Assembly (NCBI RefSeq): GCF_002876705.1
Contig: NZ_MDAG01000031.1
Coordinates: 8,829 to 72,828 of the forward strand
DNA: 64,000 bases
Direction of reading: 5' to 3'
Origin: Enterovibrio norvegicus_B
Lineage (GTDB): Bacteria; Pseudomonadota; Gammaproteobacteria; Enterobacterales; Vibrionaceae
In this document: positions 60,596 through 64,000 of the stretch, one piece after another
Position numbering within the stretch: the first letter of the stretch is position 1
How the letters are laid out: every line of letters starts with the position of its first letter
Notes under the pieces: generated by a model
What the model was told of the DNA's origin: nothing
What the model saw: only the letters and a program-made list of their open reading frames with translations
Databases searched by the model: none
Made by a program: the position numbers and the translations under genes

Positions 60596-62080
60596 TTATG
60601 CTAACTTCTTTCCCAGCAAAGGAAGCAGGTCACTGGCAATCAGGCCTCGCTCTCCAAACTGTTTCACGGCAATGTCTGCCGAATGACTGTGCAGGAAAGT
60701 TCCGAAAATTGCTGCACGATCAATGTGTTTTGTTTGAGAAATGCAGGCAGCAATCGTCCCCGCCAATACATCGCCCATCCCACCGGACGCCATTCCGGGG
60801 TTACCCGCATCAATCACGGTGAAAACGCTGCCATCATAAACGATTGTGCCCGCACCTTTAAGCACGACGACACCACCATATTGGTTCTGTAACTCTTTGA
60901 CGGCAGAAAATCGATCCCGTTCAATCGAACTGACGCTGATCCCCAATAATTTTGCAGCCTCACCAGGATGCGGTGTGAGCACCCAATTGGCATAGCGTCG
61001 AGGATACTGACGCAGAAAATGCAGCGCATCTGCATCAAGCACCATGGGTAAATTTGTCGCTAATGCGCCGTCGAACAATTGCCGTGCCCATGAGGATTGC
61101 CCGAGACCTGGCCCAATCGCAATCACGTCTGCCCACGTCAGTATGTTGTCGAGAACATCTGCACCGTCGCTGCGTTTCCAATGTCGTGTCATGAGTTCAG
61201 GTTGACGTGCAAGTATCGCAGGCATATTGGCTTCTGCCGTCAGCAGCGATACCAATCCTGCGCCAGAACGCAGCGCAGCTTGTCCACACAGCAATATGGC
61301 GCCGCCCATTCCCTGTTGACCACCCATGCACATTACGCGTCCCATACTGCCTTTGTGAGACGTTTTCGAACGGTCAAGGTCAAATGCTTTTACACGATGT
61401 TGATCGAGCCGTGTCACCGCTGAAGGGAACGCCACTTCAAATGCCGTATCAATGCCCAAGCCATCAAACATCACATCGCCCACGAAATCGCGCGCCTTGC
61501 CCGTGAACATGCCTTGTTTCAACGCCACAAAACTAATCGTCACATCTGCTTCAACGGCACAACCGAATACACGGCCTGTGTTGGCACAAAGCCCTGAAGG
61601 AATATCGACAGCCAAGCACGGTGCATCTATCACGTTCATCGCTTGGATCACAGAAGCATAATCACCGAGGATACCGCGGCTCAATCCTGTGCCAAACAAC
61701 GCATCCACCATCACATCCGGCGGATCGCGAAGATCAAGTGACATGGAAACAACACCGCCTGCTTGCTCAAAAGCATCTCTCGCGTTAGCAGCATCCCCCG
61801 AGAGAGAAGCGGGCTCAACAGCAGAATGAAGCGTTACATGTAAGCCTGCTTGTAGCGCGAGACGACCAATCACATAGCCATCGCCCGCGTTATTTCCATT
61901 GCCACAGCAAATAAGCAGCGTTTTTGCTGTCGGCCAATGCTGACGCAAGCATTGATAGGCAGCCGCACCCGCTCGCTCCATCAAGGTGTACATATCAACG
62001 CCAAGATCCTCTGCGATCTTTCGTTCTCCGTCTCTTACTTGATCCGATCGGTAAAGCGAGTGTGGTAAACTGGCAACCAT
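60596..62080 (-). CDS. nnr: Bifunctional NAD(P)H-hydrate repair enzyme Nnr
   Basis: Nnr repairs hydrated NAD(P)H by epimerisation and ADP-dependent dehydration. The 494 residues carry the N-terminal YjeF epimerase (CCGNGNNAGDGYVIGRLAL) and the C-terminal dehydratase (LTPHPGEAAKLLG, NPGMASGGMGDVLAGTIAA). It is the first gene of the leftward cluster, divergent from queG. Confidence 0.96.
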   Translation of the reverse strand: MVASLPHSLYRSDQVRDGERKIAEDLGVDMYTLMERAGAAAYQCLRQHWPTAKTLLICCGNGNNAGDGYVIGRLALQAGLHVTLHSAVEPASLSGDAANARDAFEQAGGVVSMSLDLRDPPDVMVDALFGTGLSRGILGDYASVIQAMNVIDAPCLAVDIPSGLCANTGRVFGCAVEADVTISFVALKQGMFTGKARDFVGDVMFDGLGIDTAFEVAFPSAVTRLDQHRVKAFDLDRSKTSHKGSMGRVMCMGGQQGMGGAILLCGQAALRSGAGLVSLLTAEANMPAILARQPELMTRHWKRSDGADVLDNILTWADVIAIGPGLGQSSWARQLFDGALATNLPMVLDADALHFLRQYPRRYANWVLTPHPGEAAKLLGISVSSIERDRFSAVKELQNQYGGVVVLKGAGTIVYDGSVFTVIDAGNPGMASGGMGDVLAGTIAACISQTKHIDRAAIFGTFLHSHSADIAVKQFGERGLIASDLLPLLGKKLA

Positions 62081-62113
62081 CTGATGTCATCCATGTTTTG
62101 TTGTTCTGATCTT

Positions 62114-63268
62114 ATGTCTAATTCTCGATCTTCATCGTCGATCAATCTTAATCAACTTGCTGAAAATATCAGGCTATGGGGCCGTGAACTAGGTTTTCAG
62201 CATATTGGTATTGCTGATATTGATCTTCGTCAGCATGAAGCCCAACTCCAGCGCTGGCTGGATGCTGGCTATCATGGCGACATGGATTGGATGGCACGTC
62301 ATGGCATGATGCGCGCGCGTCCGCAAGAGTTAGTAGAAGGAACGATCCGCGTGATCAGCGCCAGAATGGACTACCTCCCACCCAATGCTGGTTTCGCAAA
62401 GACGCTGGATGACCCAACCCTCGCTTACATTAGCCGATACGCACTTGGCCGTGATTACCATAAATTGATCCGTAACCGTCTTAAAAAATTGGGCGAGCGC
62501 ATCGAACAGGAAGTGGGACAGTTTGGCTATCGCCCTTTTGTTGATTCAGCACCTGTTCTTGAGCGTCCATTAGCAGAGAAGGCGGGTCTAGGTTGGACAG
62601 GTAAGCATTCGCTTTTGCTAAATGAAGGCACGGGGTCATGGTTTTTCTTAGGTGAACTATTGATAGATTTGCCGCTGCCTGTCGATGAAGCCAAAGAAAA
62701 TCAATGCGGTAAGTGTGTTGCCTGCATGACATCTTGCCCGACCGACGCCATTGTTGAAGAAGGGGTGATAGATGCGCGGCGCTGTATTTCTTACCTCACC
62801 ATAGAGCTTGATGGCGCAATTCCCTTGGCGTTTCGACAAGCCATCGGCAATCGTATCTATGGGTGTGATGACTGCCAGCTTGTTTGCCCCTACAACCGAG
62901 AGGCTGAACTCACACATGAGTCAGATTTTCACGGCAGAGCGTCTCTTGTTCAGCAACCTCTGACAACACTTTTTACTTGGGATGAGAAGACTTTTTTGAA
63001 AGAAACGGAAGGGTCCGCTATTCGCCGTATAGGCCACGAGAAATGGCGCAGGAACCTTTCTGTTGCGATGGGCAATGCGCCTTATAACGAAGAGATCGTA
63101 GATCTTTTACAAGCAGCAAAAGGATCCTCTGCTATGCTTGATGAGCATCTTGACTGGGCGATAGAACAGCAGCTCTCTCGTCGACAAAATGCGTCAGTTG
63201 ATGTGCTTCCAGCTTCCACGAAGCGGTTAGTACGAATTGTTCAAAAAGGCTTACCGAGGGACGCATGA
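62114..63268 (+). CDS. queG: Epoxyqueuosine reductase QueG
   Basis: QueG is the cobalamin and Fe-S enzyme of the last step of queuosine synthesis. The 384 residues match the family (379 in E. coli): a [4Fe-4S] site CGKCVACMTSCPTDAI, a second ferredoxin-like set CDDCQLVCPYN, and an N-terminal cobalamin-binding region. Start ATG 62114 is preferred over 62084 on homology (E. coli-length N-terminus), though its ribosome site is weak. Confidence 0.95.
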   Translation: MSNSRSSSSINLNQLAENIRLWGRELGFQHIGIADIDLRQHEAQLQRWLDAGYHGDMDWMARHGMMRARPQELVEGTIRVISARMDYLPPNAGFAKTLDDPTLAYISRYALGRDYHKLIRNRLKKLGERIEQEVGQFGYRPFVDSAPVLERPLAEKAGLGWTGKHSLLLNEGTGSWFFLGELLIDLPLPVDEAKENQCGKCVACMTSCPTDAIVEEGVIDARRCISYLTIELDGAIPLAFRQAIGNRIYGCDDCQLVCPYNREAELTHESDFHGRASLVQQPLTTLFTWDEKTFLKETEGSAIRRIGHEKWRRNLSVAMGNAPYNEEIVDLLQAAKGSSAMLDEHLDWAIEQQLSRRQNASVDVLPASTKRLVRIVQKGLPRDA

Positions 63269-63841
63269 ATAGTGCAAATGTTGACGGAATTAGCATTTTT
63301 CGGCCAAGCATCAATCAAAAATAAGACACAGATTCACTTCTGCTGCGCAATGTGGAAAACATTTTCAGTACGGCATCATTCGATGCACATCAATAAAGTT
63401 AAACACATACTGTGAATAAACTCAGTCGACATTCATAAATAGTGAATAAGCTGGGGATAATAAAGCAATATTTTTAACTGACCACCTTCCAAACCCAGAT
63501 ACCGCAAGGGTTTAAAAGAAAAACTTATCCAACGCTTCATTTTTCAGCTGATCACCACCTAATCACAATTACCCTGTAAATTAGGCCTTAAAATAGTTTA
63601 ATCAACGACGTTACCCACAAGGATGGCGATGTGGATAACTCTGTTGAGAAACACGATAAAATGGTGCTCAAGCGCTAGATAACTAACGAAAGTCGGTGGA
63701 TAGTTCAGATTTTGATAGGCTAGATCCAGCCTGAGGTTCATGCTTCACAGCATTATTGACAACGACTCGCTGTACCCTGCGTTCAACTGGTACATGATTT
63801 GCGTAGTGTTGGTGCTTACAGAAGATAGCCTGTAAGAAATT
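63269..63841. other. Intergenic DnaA-box cluster, datA-like locus
   Basis: This 573-bp A+T-rich gap has no credible gene. It contains three sites fitting TTWTNCACA exactly (63351-63359, 63411-63419, 63630-63638, all on the minus strand; the last is a perfect TTATCCACA), and three more with one mismatch (63441-63449, 63452-63460, 63611-63619). In E. coli the DnaA-box-rich datA locus lies in the same place, between glyVXY and queG. A strict IHF consensus was not found. The datA role is inferred from sequence and synteny. Confidence 0.6.
63815..63836 (-). other. Hairpin 3' of tRNA-Gly
   Basis: CTTACAG and CTGTAAG pair as a 7-bp stem with an 8-nt loop, six bases beyond the tRNA 3' end on the transcript. 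It has no T-run, so it may be a trailer-processing element rather than a terminator. Confidence 0.45.
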
Positions 63842-63917
63842 TGGAGCGACACACGAGGTTCGAACTCGTGACCTCAACCTTGGCAAGGTTGCGCTCTACC
63901 AGCTGAGCTAGTGTCGC
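63842..63917 (-). tRNA. tRNA-Gly (GCC)
   Basis: The 76-nt minus-strand gene folds as a standard cloverleaf: acceptor GCGACAC with its partner GTGTCGC, D arm with AGCTCAGCTGGTAGAGC, anticodon loop CTTGCCAAG with GCC, T arm with GTTCGAACC, and an encoded CCA end. The 3' terminal base A of the discriminator reads TCCA. Order queG then tRNA-Gly matches E. coli glyVXY. Confidence 0.96.
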
Positions 63918-63994
63918 AGAGCATTCGATGACATCGGACATTTTTCTGTGCCTCTCATGAAAAAGAGACATTGTTTCTCTCGAAGAGAAGAATT

Positions 63995-64000
63995 TGGAGC
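63995..64000 (-). tRNA. Start of a second tRNA-Gly copy, cut by the window edge
   Basis: The last six bases TGGAGC are identical to the first six bases of the tRNA-Gly at 63842 (its 3' CCA end), and the preceding ATTT also matches the context. Tandem tRNA-Gly copies are usual at this locus, so this is probably the 3' end of a second copy. Confidence 0.55.

Noticed and set aside
63595..63615. IHF site in the datA-like region (AATCAACGACGTTA)
   Set aside because: The spacing to the TTR element is one base too long for the WATCAANNNNTTR consensus, so it was not called.
1..64000. CRISPR arrays, transposase genes and rRNA genes
   Set aside because: No spaced direct-repeat arrays, no transposase-like reading frames and no rRNA sequence were seen on either strand.

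Overview
The window is bacterial chromosome from a gammaproteobacterium of the family Vibrionaceae. The evidence is gene order: motX beside purA, an NsrR/Hmp pair, rpsF-priB-rpsR-rplI, dnaB-alr, and the purA-yjeT-hflC-hflK-hflX-hfq-miaA-mutL-amiB-tsaE-nnr / queG / tRNA-Gly block. Overall composition and the EF_0837-type catabolic island would fit Grimontia, Enterovibrio or Photobacterium relatives, but the genus cannot be fixed from the sequence alone. Positions 33379-34126 are an assembly gap (Ns).

Region 1 (about 1-21.8 kb) is most of a P2-like prophage of the HP1/K139 type. It holds the end of an early gene, an Ogr/Delta-like double zinc-finger activator, portal and large terminase (leftward), then scaffold/protease, capsid, small terminase, head and tail completion genes, sheath, tube, a lysis cluster, a tail chaperone with a probable programmed -1 frameshift, tape measure, baseplate, a large SGNH-hydrolase tail fibre, hub and spike (all rightward). 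Integrase, repressor and most of the replication module must lie left of the window. The right attachment site falls inside dusA: only its first 35 or so codons remain at 21758-21877, so the rest of dusA should lie at the other end of the prophage.

Region 2 (about 22-33.4 kb) is ordinary chromosome: a 5'-truncated cytochrome-like ORF, zur, a CheX-like gene, pgi, yjbQ, a secreted Calx-beta protein, a POTRA-less BamA-like outer membrane protein, alr, dnaB and a DUF481 protein. A heptamer tandem repeat (GATTTGA) flanks the assembly gap. Region 3 (34.3-35.8 kb) is the rpsF-priB-rpsR-rplI operon with an S6:S18-type leader.

Region 4 (36.2-43.7 kb) is the most interesting accessory island: a PRD-only protein, four proteins of the poorly characterised SFCGS/DUF4312/DUF4311/DUF4310 set (apparently a membrane transport complex), an EF_0837-type amidohydrolase, a DgaE-like PLP ammonia-lyase, a DgaF-like KDGP aldolase, and a PRD/EIIB/EIIA regulator. 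Together they read as uptake, deacylation, deamination and aldol cleavage of an (N-acyl) amino-sugar acid, using a transporter unlike known PTS enzymes II.

Region 5 (43.7-64 kb) is core: rlmB-rnr, nsrR divergent from hmp with two NsrR-like operators, motX, purA, yjeT, the hflCK-hflX-hfq-miaA-mutL-amiB-tsaE-nnr cluster, queG, and tRNA-Gly(GCC) with a second copy starting at the window edge. The 570-bp gap between queG and tRNA-Gly carries a cluster of DnaA boxes at the place where E. coli has datA.
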